Positions 53,274 through 62,155 of a stretch of DNA of 62,190 bases are shown piece after piece. How positions within the stretch are numbered: the stretch's first letter is position 1; each line of letters opens with the position of its first letter. The notes beneath the pieces are model-generated. The model saw only the letters and a list, made by a program, of their open reading frames with translations. It was not told where the DNA came from and did not search any database. The DNA is from an uncultured Anaeroplasma sp. GTDB taxonomy: Bacteria > Bacillota_I > Bacilli_A > Acholeplasmatales > Anaeroplasmataceae. The stretch covers positions 1 through 62,190 of the forward strand of contig CANQDJ010000005.1 in the NCBI GenBank assembly GCA_947592005.1. The letters run 5' to 3'. The translations under genes were made by a program, and so were the position numbers.

Positions 53274-54101
53274 ATGAAAACCAAAATATATGTTTGTAGT
53301 AATTCGGGAATCGATTATATTCCGCACCCTACGTCTATTGGGACAATACCAATCATTTTAAAATTGTCGGACGAAGAGGAATATGAAGATTATTCCGATG
53401 TTACAGCGGACGCTTTTTATAATCGTTATCGAATGGATACGAATGTAAAAGTTACGGCGGTTTCGCAAAATTATTCTAAAATATCGATGTATATTACTTT
53501 GGCAAAAGAAGAAGGATATGGAAGAATACTTTTTATTTTATCCGCCAAGGAATTTAGTGATTTATATATTCCTATTTCTATTGCCATAACTGAAAATGAA
53601 GATATAGAGTGTGAAATTTATAATTCCAATACTTGTTGTTATCCTTTGGCTTATATGGCATTGGAGGCGAATACCGCTTTTGAACAAGGTTTGGAAACGG
53701 AAGAGGTTTTTTCAAGATTGGATTTTTTAAAAAAGAATCATAAAATATATTTTTTTACTCCGAAATATAAAGATGAAATTCATAATAAGAATTATAAAGC
53801 GGGAAGTATTTTGGAATTGGAAAAGGGAAAATTATTACCGGTAATAAAAGAGAAGAAAACGGAAAGTTATGATCAATTATTCGAAATATTGGGAAGAGAA
53901 ATGAATGAACAAGATATACCGTTTATATTATATACAGATAAAACTTCGAAATATATTCATCATTTGGAAAATTCTTTGTTACGTTTAAATTCTTCGTTTA
54001 AAAAGATAAAATCTTATTCTATCCCACCGGCTGTGGGTGTTCAAGTCGGTAAGTATGCGGTAGGAGTCGGATATATTTTGAAAAATGATCAAAGCAAGTA
54101 G
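53274..54101 (+). CDS. DegV family protein (fatty-acid-binding type)
   Basis: DegV/FakB-like lipid-binding protein, 275 residues. FakB members deliver fatty acids to the kinase FakA for phospholipid synthesis. Family features: an N-terminal CSNSGIDY strand-loop, YSDVTADAFYNR, the central SNTCCYPLAYMALEA and the C-terminal SIPPAVGVQVGKYAVGVGYI, matching the usual G-x-H-x-GPGA-like ending. The frame opens at GTG 53265, but ATG 53274 with AGGTGAT before it is preferred. The acyl-ACP thioesterase at 8036 might supply free fatty acids; no fakA is in the window. Confidence 0.82.
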   Translation: MKTKIYVCSNSGIDYIPHPTSIGTIPIILKLSDEEEYEDYSDVTADAFYNRYRMDTNVKVTAVSQNYSKISMYITLAKEEGYGRILFILSAKEFSDLYIPISIAITENEDIECEIYNSNTCCYPLAYMALEANTAFEQGLETEEVFSRLDFLKKNHKIYFFTPKYKDEIHNKNYKAGSILELEKGKLLPVIKEKKTESYDQLFEILGREMNEQDIPFILYTDKTSKYIHHLENSLLRLNSSFKKIKSYSIPPAVGVQVGKYAVGVGYILKNDQSK

Positions 54102-54181
54102 TTTTTCTTGAAAAAAGATGGAAATATGGTATCATTATTATAATAAACTAAAAGATTTTACGCAGAAAGAAGAGTGAAATT

Positions 54182-55195
54182 ATGATTATTCGGGCAAAAC
54201 AAACTACGACCGATGAAGAGTTTGAACATTTAAAAGAAACTATTACGAATATGGGGTTTCAAGTCAAAGATATTTCGGGAGAAACGTTTAAGGTAATCGG
54301 TGTTGTTGGAGATACTTCGAAAATAGATGAAAGAACGTTGTATTCTATTCCGGGAGTAGAAGAAATTACTCGTATTCAATCTCCTTATAAAAAGGCGTCT
54401 AAGATATTTCACCCTGAACCTACTGTTATTCATGTTAAAGGGGTTCAGATAGGTGGAGGAACATTTACCGTTATGGCGGGACCTTGTTCTGTAGAAAATC
54501 ACGATCAAATAGTAAGCATCGCCAAAGATGTAAAAGCGAGTGGAGCGAATGTTTTAAGAGGAGGAGCGTTTAAACCGAGAACTTCTCCGTATGCTTTTCA
54601 GGGGTTGGAATTGGAAGGCTTGGAATTGTTGAAAGAAGCCAAAGAAGAAACAGGATTGCCGATTATAACGGAGATTATGTCGGAAGATATGATTGATAAA
54701 TATGTTAAAGATGTGGATATTATTCAGGTTGGTGCCAGAAATATGCAGAATTTCCATTTATTAAAGGCTTTGGGAAAGATAGATAAACCGATTCTTTTAA
54801 AAAGAGGATTATCAGCTACGATTGAAGAATGGTTAATGGCTGCCGAATATATTATGGCAGGTGGTAACGAAAAAGTTATTTTATGTGAACGGGGAATACG
54901 GACTTTTGAAAAATATACGAGAAACACGTTGGATTTATCCGCCGTTTTGGCAATAAAAGAATTATCTCATTTGCCGGTTATAATCGATCCATCGCATTCT
55001 GCCGGAAAATGGAGTATGGTGGAAGGACTTTCTCAGGCCGCACTTGCGGTTGGAGCGGACGGAATTATTGTTGAAGTTCATAATAATCCGGAATGTGCGT
55101 TATGCGATGGTGCCCAAAGTTTAAAACCGAAACGGTTTGATACGATGATGAAAAAGTTACGGTTGATTGCCCCAATCGTAGATAAGAAGATGTAA
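54182..55195 (+). CDS. aroF: 3-deoxy-7-phosphoheptulonate synthase (DAHP synthase, type I-beta with regulatory domain)
   Basis: First enzyme of the shikimate pathway, joining PEP and erythrose 4-phosphate. An N-terminal ferredoxin-like regulatory domain (about 1-70: FKVIGVVGDTSKIDE) precedes the TIM barrel, as in Thermotoga DAHPS, where Tyr binds the extra domain. Catalytic segments are VMAGPCSVEN, LRGGAFKPRTSPYAFQG, ILLKRGLSAT, LCERGIRTFEKYTRN, IIDPSHSAGKW and VEVHNNPE. Feedback control by an aromatic amino acid is likely. It leads the aro operon; TATAAT at 54139-54144 and AGAAGAGTGA lie upstream. Confidence 0.95.
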   Translation: MIIRAKQTTTDEEFEHLKETITNMGFQVKDISGETFKVIGVVGDTSKIDERTLYSIPGVEEITRIQSPYKKASKIFHPEPTVIHVKGVQIGGGTFTVMAGPCSVENHDQIVSIAKDVKASGANVLRGGAFKPRTSPYAFQGLELEGLELLKEAKEETGLPIITEIMSEDMIDKYVKDVDIIQVGARNMQNFHLLKALGKIDKPILLKRGLSATIEEWLMAAEYIMAGGNEKVILCERGIRTFEKYTRNTLDLSAVLAIKELSHLPVIIDPSHSAGKWSMVEGLSQAALAVGADGIIVEVHNNPECALCDGAQSLKPKRFDTMMKKLRLIAPIVDKKM

Positions 55196-55197
55196 GT

Positions 55198-56028
55198 ATG
55201 AAAGTTTTGATTGTAGGATTGGGTTTGATAGGCGGGGCGTATGCATATCGGTTAAGTCAAAAAAAGTATGAAGTATATGGGTGTGATATTGATTCGGAGG
55301 CTATTTCGTATGCCGAGAAGAAACAGTATATTTTGGAAGGCAGTACCGATCCGAAAAAATATATTGAACAATGTGATTGTATTATTTTAGGTATTTATCC
55401 TCAGGCCATTTTACATTTTTTGGAAACGTATCGAAAATATTTTAAAAAGAATCAATATATTACCGATGTATGTGGAGTTAAATCTTCTTTTGTGGAACAA
55501 GCGACAGTGCTTGCCGAACCGGCAATATATTGTTCCCATCACCCGATGGCCGGAAAAGAAAAGGTAGGGATTTCTTATTCGGAAGAATGTGTATTCGAAG
55601 GTGCTAATTTTTTGATTACGCCGTTGGATAGGACACCGAAATCTATTGTGGAATTTTTAAAAGGATTGGGAAAAGATTTGGGTTTTTCCAAAATAACGGT
55701 TATTTCTATAGATCGACACGATAAAATGATAGGATTTACCAGTCAGTTGACGCATGCGATAGCGGTGGCATTGGTAAATAGCGATGAAGATATGGAAACG
55801 AAGAATTTTATTGGGGATTCCTATCGGGATTTAACGAGAATCGCTGAGATCAATGAAAGATTATGGAGTGAACTTTTTTTGGAAAATCGGGAGTATCTTT
55901 TAGATCATATTCGTCATTTTGAAGAGAAGTTAAATGAAATTCAAACGGCTTTGATACAAAAGGATAAAGAAGCATTAAAAACAATATTCATAGCGTCTGC
56001 GAAAAAGAGAAGAGAGATGGAAAAGTGA
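55198..56028 (+). CDS. tyrA: prephenate dehydrogenase
   Basis: NAD(P)-dependent oxidative decarboxylation of prephenate to hydroxyphenylpyruvate for tyrosine. The Rossmann loop is IVGLGLIGGAYA (4-15), followed by DVCGVKSSF, the active-site HHPMAGKEK (about 114-122) and FTSQLTHAIAVAL. At 276 residues it lacks a C-terminal ACT domain, so feedback control may rest on DAHP synthase. It starts 2 bases after aroF and overlaps aroB by 4. Confidence 0.94.
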   Translation: MKVLIVGLGLIGGAYAYRLSQKKYEVYGCDIDSEAISYAEKKQYILEGSTDPKKYIEQCDCIILGIYPQAILHFLETYRKYFKKNQYITDVCGVKSSFVEQATVLAEPAIYCSHHPMAGKEKVGISYSEECVFEGANFLITPLDRTPKSIVEFLKGLGKDLGFSKITVISIDRHDKMIGFTSQLTHAIAVALVNSDEDMETKNFIGDSYRDLTRIAEINERLWSELFLENREYLLDHIRHFEEKLNEIQTALIQKDKEALKTIFIASAKKRREMEK

Positions 56029-57065
56029 AAAAATTAGAGATTCAATTAAAGGATAATTCCTATACTATTATAATTGAAGATGGTTTGCTTTCCCATCTTT
56101 GTTTTTATTTAGAACAAGTTTATTCGAATAAAAAAATATTTATTTTAACAGATGATATTGTTAAAAATCTTTATTTGGATAAAGTGATAAATGAATTGAA
56201 GAAAAAATACGAAGTGGATTATGTGGTTGTCCCTAACGGAGAAAATTCCAAGAGTATTATGACTTACACAAAGGTTTGTGAAGAATTTTTGAATAAAGGA
56301 ATCCGTCGAAACGATTTACTGTTGGCATTGGGCGGTGGTGTAATCGGGGATTTGTGTGGTTTTATAGCCGGAACGATATATCGGGGGATTCCGTATGTGA
56401 ATGTTCCGACGACTTTATTGAGCCAAATGGATTCTTCTATTGGCGGAAAGACGGGAATTGATTTTGCCGATAGAAAGAATATTTTGGGTGTGTTTAAACA
56501 ACCGATTATGGTATGTATTGATCCGAAAACGTTGGATACGCTAAATGATCGAGAAATGAATAATGGTATGGGAGAATTGATTAAACACGGAGCGATTGGA
56601 AATAGAGCGTTGTTGATGAAGTTAAAGGATAAACCCAAAATCGACGAAACGATTATATATGAGAGTTTGTCTGTAAAGAAAAAGGTAGTAGAAAAGGACG
56701 AGTTCGATTTAAAGGAGCGAATGACGTTGAATTTCGGTCATACGTTTGGCCATGCCATTGAATTAAAATACGGATATAAACATGGAGAGGCTGTAGCGAT
56801 TGGAATGTTGATGGCGGTTCGAATGGGAATGGATTTAAAAATTACGGATTCTTCTTGTTATCCGGAATTAAAACAGATATTACAAATCTATCATTTACCG
56901 ATAGAGGAGTATGATTATAGAGAATATTTAAAAGATACGGTATTGGATAAGAAGAATATTGCGGGAATTGTTCATTTTATTTTTTTAACGCATTTGGGGG
57001 AATGTAAGATTTATCCGATTACCGAATCACAGATAAAGGAGAGATTCTATGAATGTGATAATTAA
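56025..57065 (+). CDS. aroB: 3-dehydroquinate synthase
   Basis: Converts DAHP to 3-dehydroquinate with NAD and a metal. Motifs: VPNGENSKS (about 66-74), LALGGGVIGDLCGFIAGTIYRG, VPTTLLSQMDSSIGGKTGID, and the metal-binding LNFGHTFGHAIE. At 346 residues it is typical. The start is GTG 56025, overlapping the tyrA stop (GTGA), with GAGAGATGG upstream. Its 3' end overlaps aroA by 17 bases. Confidence 0.96.
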   Translation: MKKLEIQLKDNSYTIIIEDGLLSHLCFYLEQVYSNKKIFILTDDIVKNLYLDKVINELKKKYEVDYVVVPNGENSKSIMTYTKVCEEFLNKGIRRNDLLLALGGGVIGDLCGFIAGTIYRGIPYVNVPTTLLSQMDSSIGGKTGIDFADRKNILGVFKQPIMVCIDPKTLDTLNDREMNNGMGELIKHGAIGNRALLMKLKDKPKIDETIIYESLSVKKKVVEKDEFDLKERMTLNFGHTFGHAIELKYGYKHGEAVAIGMLMAVRMGMDLKITDSSCYPELKQILQIYHLPIEEYDYREYLKDTVLDKKNIAGIVHFIFLTHLGECKIYPITESQIKERFYECDN

Positions 57066-58314
57066 ACCTAAAAAATTAGAAGGGAATGTTCAAATTCCTC
57101 CATCTAAGTCTTTATCTCATAGAGCGATTATAGCCGCTTCTTTGGCGGAAGGAAAGAGTATTGTATCGAATATTTTGTATTCTAAAGATATTCTCGCTAC
57201 GATAGAAGCGATGCGGGCTTGTGGGGCAGAGATTACGGAACATAAAGATTTTTTGGAAATTTGCGGAAGTCCGGTTCGAAGAGTAAAATCGGTAATTGAT
57301 GCCAATGAATCCGGATCTACGATTCGGTTTATGATTCCTATCGCTTTGGTATGTGGAGAACCGATTACGTTTATCGGTAAGAATAATTTGGTTAAAAGAC
57401 CTTTGGAACCATATTTTAAGATTTTTGATGAACAGGGAATAGAATATCATAAACAACAAAATGATTTGCCATTGGAAGTAAAAGGAGGATTAAAATCCGG
57501 AAGATATAGAATTCAAGGAGATATTTCCTCTCAGTTTATAACGGGGTTGTTGTATGCTTTACCACTTTTAAACGGGGATAGTGTAGTTGAGGTTACCACC
57601 AAATTGGAATCTGTGGGATATGTGGACTTAACGTTGGATATGTTAAAGAATTTCGGAATTGAAATAGAGAATAAAGGCTATAGAGAATTTTATATACGGG
57701 GAAATCAGAAGTATAAAGCGTGTGATATTACGGTAGAAGGAGATTTTTCTCAATCCGCATTCTTTTTGGTGGCGGATACGTTGGGAGCGAATATCGAACT
57801 TTCGGCAATGAATATGAATTCTCTTCAAGGAGATAAAAAGATATTGGAAGATATAACAGCGTTTGGCGGAAAGATCGGGTATGAAAAAGAAAGATTAAAG
57901 GCTTTACCGAAGAAAACCAAGGGGTGTGTGATTGATTTTTCGCAATCTCCCGATTTGGGACCGGCTTTGACGGTGTTGGCTGCATTAAGCGAAGGGGTTA
58001 CGGAATTTGTTCATGCTTCTCGGTTGAGAATAAAAGAATGTGATAGAATTACATGTATGAAAGAAGAATTGGAAAAACTCGGAGCGAATATTGTGGAGTT
58101 TCCCGATGGAATGAGTATAGTCGGAGTAAAGAGTTTAAAGGGTGGAACGGTGGATTCGCATAACGATCATCGTGTCGCTATGGCATTGGCGATGGCCTCT
58201 ATAAAAGCGACGGGAAATATTCGTATATTGAATGCGGAATGTGTATCGAAGTCGTATCCGAATTTTTGGGAAGTTTTTGAATCTATTGGCGGTGATATTA
58301 TATATGAAAACTAA
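57049..58314 (+). CDS. aroA: 3-phosphoshikimate 1-carboxyvinyltransferase (EPSP synthase)
   Basis: Adds PEP to shikimate 3-phosphate. Signatures: PPSKSLSHRAI (17-27), NESGSTIRFMIPIAL (the segment around the LxNxGTxxR-like motif), GDISSQFITGLL, EGDFSQSAFFL, RIKECDR and HNDHRVAMALA. At 421 residues it is normal. The SGSTIRF variant (in place of GTAxR) indicates the class II-like Gram-positive form. AAAGGAGAG precedes ATG 57049 inside aroB. Confidence 0.95.
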   Translation: MNVIIKPKKLEGNVQIPPSKSLSHRAIIAASLAEGKSIVSNILYSKDILATIEAMRACGAEITEHKDFLEICGSPVRRVKSVIDANESGSTIRFMIPIALVCGEPITFIGKNNLVKRPLEPYFKIFDEQGIEYHKQQNDLPLEVKGGLKSGRYRIQGDISSQFITGLLYALPLLNGDSVVEVTTKLESVGYVDLTLDMLKNFGIEIENKGYREFYIRGNQKYKACDITVEGDFSQSAFFLVADTLGANIELSAMNMNSLQGDKKILEDITAFGGKIGYEKERLKALPKKTKGCVIDFSQSPDLGPALTVLAALSEGVTEFVHASRLRIKECDRITCMKEELEKLGANIVEFPDGMSIVGVKSLKGGTVDSHNDHRVAMALAMASIKATGNIRILNAECVSKSYPNFWEVFESIGGDIIYEN

Positions 58315-58576
58315 ATTGGAAGAGGCAAGAGAAATTATAAATAGCGTAGATAAGGAAATGATTGATTTATTTATTTTGCGTATGTCTGCCGGTGCGATGG
58401 TAGCGGAATATAAAAAAGAGAATCATTTGCCGATATTAGATGAAAAGCGGGAACAAGAATTGAAAAAGAAAAATTTATCTTTATTGAATCGCCCTGATTT
58501 GGAAAAATATTATGCTATATTTTTTGAAGGTGTTTTGAATGCTTCCAAAGAATATCAAAAGGATAAAATAAAATGA
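58304..58576 (+). CDS. aroQ: chorismate mutase (AroQ type)
   Basis: Small all-helical enzyme, 90 residues, rearranging chorismate to prephenate. It begins KLEEAREIINSVDKEMIDLF, followed by RMSAGAMVAEYKKEN and LDEKREQELKKK, the usual AroQ pattern of active-site Arg, Lys and Glu. The frame is open from 58232, but ATG 58304 follows GGTGAT (58291-58296) and gives the family N-terminus. It overlaps aroA by 11 bases and aroE by 4. The symbol denotes AroQ-type chorismate mutase, not type II dehydroquinase. Confidence 0.9.
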   Translation: MKTKLEEAREIINSVDKEMIDLFILRMSAGAMVAEYKKENHLPILDEKREQELKKKNLSLLNRPDLEKYYAIFFEGVLNASKEYQKDKIK

Positions 58577-59337
58577 AACGATATGCATTAATCGGGAAAC
58601 AGTTATCGCATAGTTTTTCTCCTATGATTCATAGGGAAATATATAAGGATTTTGATATTTGTGCGGAATATGAATTATTGGAAGTAAAAGAAGAAGAATT
58701 GGGCGATGTTATAGAACGATTAAGGAAAAAAGAGTTTTCCGGATTGAATGTTACCATTCCGTATAAGAAAGAAATTATAAAGTATTTAGATGAATTATCT
58801 GAAGAGGCAGAGGCGATTGGCAGTGTAAATACCATTGCCTTGGTTCATGGGAAAATCATTGGATATAATACGGATTATTTTGGATTTTATCAGTCGGTTC
58901 TAAATTATAATATCGAGGTAAAAGGAAAACATTGTTTTGTGTTGGGAACAGGCGGAGCGGCTTTGGCAGTATATAAGGCTTTAAAGGATTTAGGGGGATA
59001 TGTTCGATATGTTTCCCGCAATCCTAAAAATGAAGATATGATTTCTTATCGACGTTTGGAAGAGGAACAAATAGATGTGTTGGTAAATACCACACCGATT
59101 GGAATGTATCCGAATGTGGAAGAATGTCCGGTTACAGATAAGGTTATTCAAAAGGCAAAGTATGTAATGGATATTATTTTTAATCCGCTTCAAACGGTAT
59201 TGTTGAAGAAGGCGGATTCTACTATGAATGGATTGGATATGCTGGTAGGGCAAGCGATAAAAGCGGAAGAAATATGGCAAAATAAAAAACTGTATTCTTC
59301 TCGGGATTTATTAAAAAGGATAGGAGATTTATTATGA
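58573..59337 (+). CDS. aroE: shikimate dehydrogenase
   Basis: NADPH-dependent reduction of 3-dehydroshikimate. The N-terminal LIGKQLSHSFSPMIH (6-20) is the substrate site, NVTIPYK carries the catalytic lysine, and the cofactor loop is VLGTGGAALAVY (about 117-128). NTTPIGMYP and NGLDMLVGQA follow. At 254 residues it is slightly short. Cotranslated with its neighbours (4-base overlaps at both ends). Confidence 0.95.
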   Translation: MKRYALIGKQLSHSFSPMIHREIYKDFDICAEYELLEVKEEELGDVIERLRKKEFSGLNVTIPYKKEIIKYLDELSEEAEAIGSVNTIALVHGKIIGYNTDYFGFYQSVLNYNIEVKGKHCFVLGTGGAALAVYKALKDLGGYVRYVSRNPKNEDMISYRRLEEEQIDVLVNTTPIGMYPNVEECPVTDKVIQKAKYVMDIIFNPLQTVLLKKADSTMNGLDMLVGQAIKAEEIWQNKKLYSSRDLLKRIGDLL

Positions 59338-60329
59338 ACCATATCGGAAGATTATTTCAATTAAATATATTCGGAGAAAGCCATGGGAATTCGGTTGGTA
59401 TTTTGTTAGATGGTGTACCATGTGGTATTGCGTTAAAGGAAGAAGATTTTACAACGGATTTAAAGAGAAGAAAAGCGGGATTAAAAGGGACTACGAATCG
59501 GATAGAGCCCGATGAAATAATAATAGAATCCGGAGTGTTTAACGGATATACAACAGGTATGCCTATATTAATTCGGTTTTTGAATACCAATACCATCAGT
59601 AAAGATTACTCTAATTTGGTTTCTCACCCAAGACCTTCTCATGCCGATTTCACGGCGAAAGTCAAATATAACGATTTTCAAGATTATCGAGGTGGAGGTC
59701 ATTTTTCCGGAAGATTGACATTGGGTCTTGTCAGTGCGGGAGTTGTTGCCAAAAAGATATTGAAAACTGTGCAGTTTGAAACGAAGTTGGTCAATTTGGG
59801 TGGTTGTGAAGATCCGAATCGGTTTTCCGATATATTGGATAAAGTGATAGAACAAAACGATAGTATCGGAGGAATTGTGTCGTTGAAAGCGACGGGGGTT
59901 GATATCGGATTGGGAGAGCCTTATTTTGATTCTTTGGAATCGACGATTTCACATCTTTTATTTTCGGTAGGAGGAGTAAAAGGTGTTGAATTTGGTTTGG
60001 GTTTTCGAGGAGTTGATCGAATGGGGAGTGCGTTTAATGATTGTATCATAGACGAATTCGGAAAGACAAAAACGAATCATAGCGGAGGAATCAATGGGGG
60101 AATTTCGAATGGCAATGCCATTGAAGTTCGTGTTTTTGTCAAACCGACTTCTTCTATAGGAGTTTGTCAGGAAACGTTTAATTTCGAAACAAAAAAAGTA
60201 GAATCTTTAAAAATAGAAGGACGTCATGATTCGGCAATTATATTACGGGCAATGGTTGTGTTGGAGGCTTGTTTGGCGATTGCGTTATGTGATGCGAAAT
60301 TAATAGCGAATGCGTATAAAGGAGAATAA
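59334..60329 (+). CDS. aroC: chorismate synthase
   Basis: FMN-dependent formation of chorismate from EPSP. Motifs: FGESHGNSVG (13-22), RRKAG, the RPSHADFTAKVKY segment (about 100-112), YRGGGHFSGRLT, and HSGGINGGISNGN. At 331 residues it is shorter than the usual 350-390, the difference spread along the middle; all active-site histidines and arginines are kept. Last committed enzyme of the cluster. Overlaps aroE by 4 bases. Confidence 0.94.
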   Translation: MNHIGRLFQLNIFGESHGNSVGILLDGVPCGIALKEEDFTTDLKRRKAGLKGTTNRIEPDEIIIESGVFNGYTTGMPILIRFLNTNTISKDYSNLVSHPRPSHADFTAKVKYNDFQDYRGGGHFSGRLTLGLVSAGVVAKKILKTVQFETKLVNLGGCEDPNRFSDILDKVIEQNDSIGGIVSLKATGVDIGLGEPYFDSLESTISHLLFSVGGVKGVEFGLGFRGVDRMGSAFNDCIIDEFGKTKTNHSGGINGGISNGNAIEVRVFVKPTSSIGVCQETFNFETKKVESLKIEGRHDSAIILRAMVVLEACLAIALCDAKLIANAYKGE

Positions 60330-60330
60330 T

Positions 60331-61620
60331 ATGGAAAGGGAATGGAATGCACCAAAGGATTTAACGGAAGAAGAAGCCATTGTTGAAGCGAAACGTTGTT
60401 TATCTTGTAAGAATCCTCTTTGTCAAAAAGGGTGTCCTACCAATATGAGAATTCGGGATTTTATTTTCGAATTGAAACAAAATCATATAGAAGAAGCGGC
60501 AAAGATTATTGCGGAATGTTCGTCTTTATCTCCTATTTGTTCTTTGGTATGTCCTCATGAAAATCAATGTGTTGGGCATTGTGTTTTAAATCATAAAAAT
60601 CAACCGATACCAATCGGTAAATTGGAGCGATATGTTCAGACAAGAGAAAAGATAATCAAAGAAAAACAAGAAAAGAAATCGTATAAGATTGCCGTAATAG
60701 GGGCAGGCCCTGCAGGACTTTCTGCAGCCAAAGAATTATTGTCTTATGGCTTTTCTGTCGATATTTATGAACAAGAAGCGGTAGCGGGCGGTGTTATGAC
60801 TTACGGAATACCGTCTTATCGATTGGGGTATAAAGAAGTGGTTCAAATTGTTGAGGAAGTAAAAGAATTGGGTGCGAATTTTTATTTCGGCAAAAAGATG
60901 ATGGAATCGGATATTTTGAAATTAAAAGAATCATACGATTATGTTTTTGTGGCGATTGGATTAACCAAAGTTCGTAAATTGGGAATACCCAATGAGAATC
61001 TTTTACAGGTAATGGACGCTTTGGATTTTTTGAAAAAAGTAAATTATGCGGTTAAATTGAATCAAGGAAGTTTGCCAAAATTATATGGAACGGTACTTGT
61101 CGTAGGAGCGGGAAATGTGGCAATGGACGCCGCAAGAAGTGCGGTTCGTTTGGGAGCGGAAAAGGTTATGATTGTGTATAGAAGAAGTTTGGAGGAGGCT
61201 CCTGCCACAAGACATGAGATTGCCGAAGCCCAAGCCGAAGGGGTTGAATTTCGTTTTTTAACCAATCCGGTTGCCGTAATAGGAGAAGATTGTGTTACAG
61301 CAATGAAATGTGAAATAATGGAATTGGGGGAAGCGGACGCTTCCGGAAGAAGAAAACCAATCGGGACACAACAATATGTGGAAATTCCTTGTCAGTTTAT
61401 TATTTCCGCTATCGGACAGATTCCCGAAAATATATTTGATGCAAAAATATTAAAAACGGATTATAATTATATATGTGCAGAGAATTTGAAAACCAATATA
61501 GATGGTATTTATACCGGCGGAGATATTCATTTGGGTGCGAAAACGGTTGTGGAAGCCATGCGATGCGGTCGTGAATTTGCCCGAATGGTGTTATATAATT
61601 ATCAAAAAGGAGTGAATTAA
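60331..61620 (+). CDS. GltD-like NAD(P)H oxidoreductase (glutamate synthase small-subunit family)
   Basis: 429 residues. An N-terminal iron-sulfur domain has two Cys clusters (RCLSCKNPLCQKGCPTNMRI and SPICSLVCPHENQCVGHCV). An FAD loop VIGAGPAGLSAAKELL (about 122-137) and an NAD(P)H loop VVGAGNVAMDAARSAVRLGA (about 253-272) follow. The GltD family transfers electrons from NADPH to partner enzymes such as GltB, but no large subunit is present here. It lies 1 base after aroC, with AAAGGAG before ATG 60331 (the frame opens at 60310). A stand-alone glutamate synthase or ferredoxin:NADP-type role is possible. Confidence 0.87.
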   Translation: MEREWNAPKDLTEEEAIVEAKRCLSCKNPLCQKGCPTNMRIRDFIFELKQNHIEEAAKIIAECSSLSPICSLVCPHENQCVGHCVLNHKNQPIPIGKLERYVQTREKIIKEKQEKKSYKIAVIGAGPAGLSAAKELLSYGFSVDIYEQEAVAGGVMTYGIPSYRLGYKEVVQIVEEVKELGANFYFGKKMMESDILKLKESYDYVFVAIGLTKVRKLGIPNENLLQVMDALDFLKKVNYAVKLNQGSLPKLYGTVLVVGAGNVAMDAARSAVRLGAEKVMIVYRRSLEEAPATRHEIAEAQAEGVEFRFLTNPVAVIGEDCVTAMKCEIMELGEADASGRRKPIGTQQYVEIPCQFIISAIGQIPENIFDAKILKTDYNYICAENLKTNIDGIYTGGDIHLGAKTVVEAMRCGREFARMVLYNYQKGVN

Positions 61621-61938
61621 ATGTATTGTCCGAATTGTGGTCATGAAGTAACAGAAGAATCTAAGTTCTGTAGTAATTGTGGAGCGTCTATCAATCATTA
61701 TGAATATTTTACGGATAATTCCACGCAAATTTCTTGGGAAAAGAAAGATATATCCAATGCGGGATATACGGTATTGGGTGCGTTTTTCCCGGTATTGGGG
61801 TTGATTATGTTCCTTTGTTTACGAAAAGAGATGCCGAATACGGCGAGAAGTTATAAATTGGGCTTTATTATCGGATTTGTTTTATATGCGATAATGGCAC
61901 TTTTGTTTATTTTATTTTTTATAGCGTTTTTGAAATAA
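61621..61938 (+). CDS. zinc-ribbon protein with two membrane helices
   Basis: 105 residues. An N-terminal zinc ribbon (CPNCGHEVTEESKFCSNCGA, Cys3, 6, 17, 20), a short linker, then two hydrophobic helices (about 48-66 and 80-104). Such proteins are common in Firmicutes with no settled role. Its ATG directly follows the stop of the GltD-like gene, with AAGGAGTGA upstream, so it is cotranscribed with the aro operon. Confidence 0.82.
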   Translation: MYCPNCGHEVTEESKFCSNCGASINHYEYFTDNSTQISWEKKDISNAGYTVLGAFFPVLGLIMFLCLRKEMPNTARSYKLGFIIGFVLYAIMALLFILFFIAFLK

Positions 61939-61991
61939 AAAGAGACTGTGAACCGAACTAATAAAGTAGGTTTCACACAGTCTCTTTTTTT
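61937..61991 (+). terminator. terminator of the aro operon
   Basis: AAAAAGAGACTGTG (61937-61950) pairs with CACAGTCTCTTTTT (61976-61989), loop 25 bases, then Ts. Its inner part (GTAGGTTTCACA) resembles the tRNA terminator at 26790. Confidence 0.92.
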
Positions 61992-62032
61992 GTGTCTAAA
62001 AATTAAAATATACTATTTTCTTATGAAAATGA

Positions 62033-62048
62033 ATGAAAACGACATAAA
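62033..62048 (+). promoter_or_regulatory. weak cre-like sequence
   Basis: ATGAAAACGACATAAA matches 14 of 16 positions of the cre consensus but lacks the C at position 14. It would serve the next gene beyond the window. Confidence 0.25.
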
Positions 62049-62113
62049 TATCATTTTATTTTTAAAATTTTGCCTTTTTCTTACTATTTATTATATGAAG
62101 GGGGAAAAAGGAT

Positions 62114-62155
62114 ATGTTAAAGGATAGGTTTATTTTCTTTCTTAATTATGGTTAA
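62114..62155 (+). CDS. possible 13-residue leader peptide
   Basis: ATG 62114 is preceded by AAGGGGG (62098-62104). The frame reads MLKDRFIFFLNYG and stops at TAA 62153-62155. Three Phe and one Tyr in 13 residues, just after an aromatic operon, recall attenuation leaders. The last Phe codons lie in the left arm of a large hairpin. No downstream gene is visible, so this is tentative. Confidence 0.3.
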   Translation: MLKDRFIFFLNYG

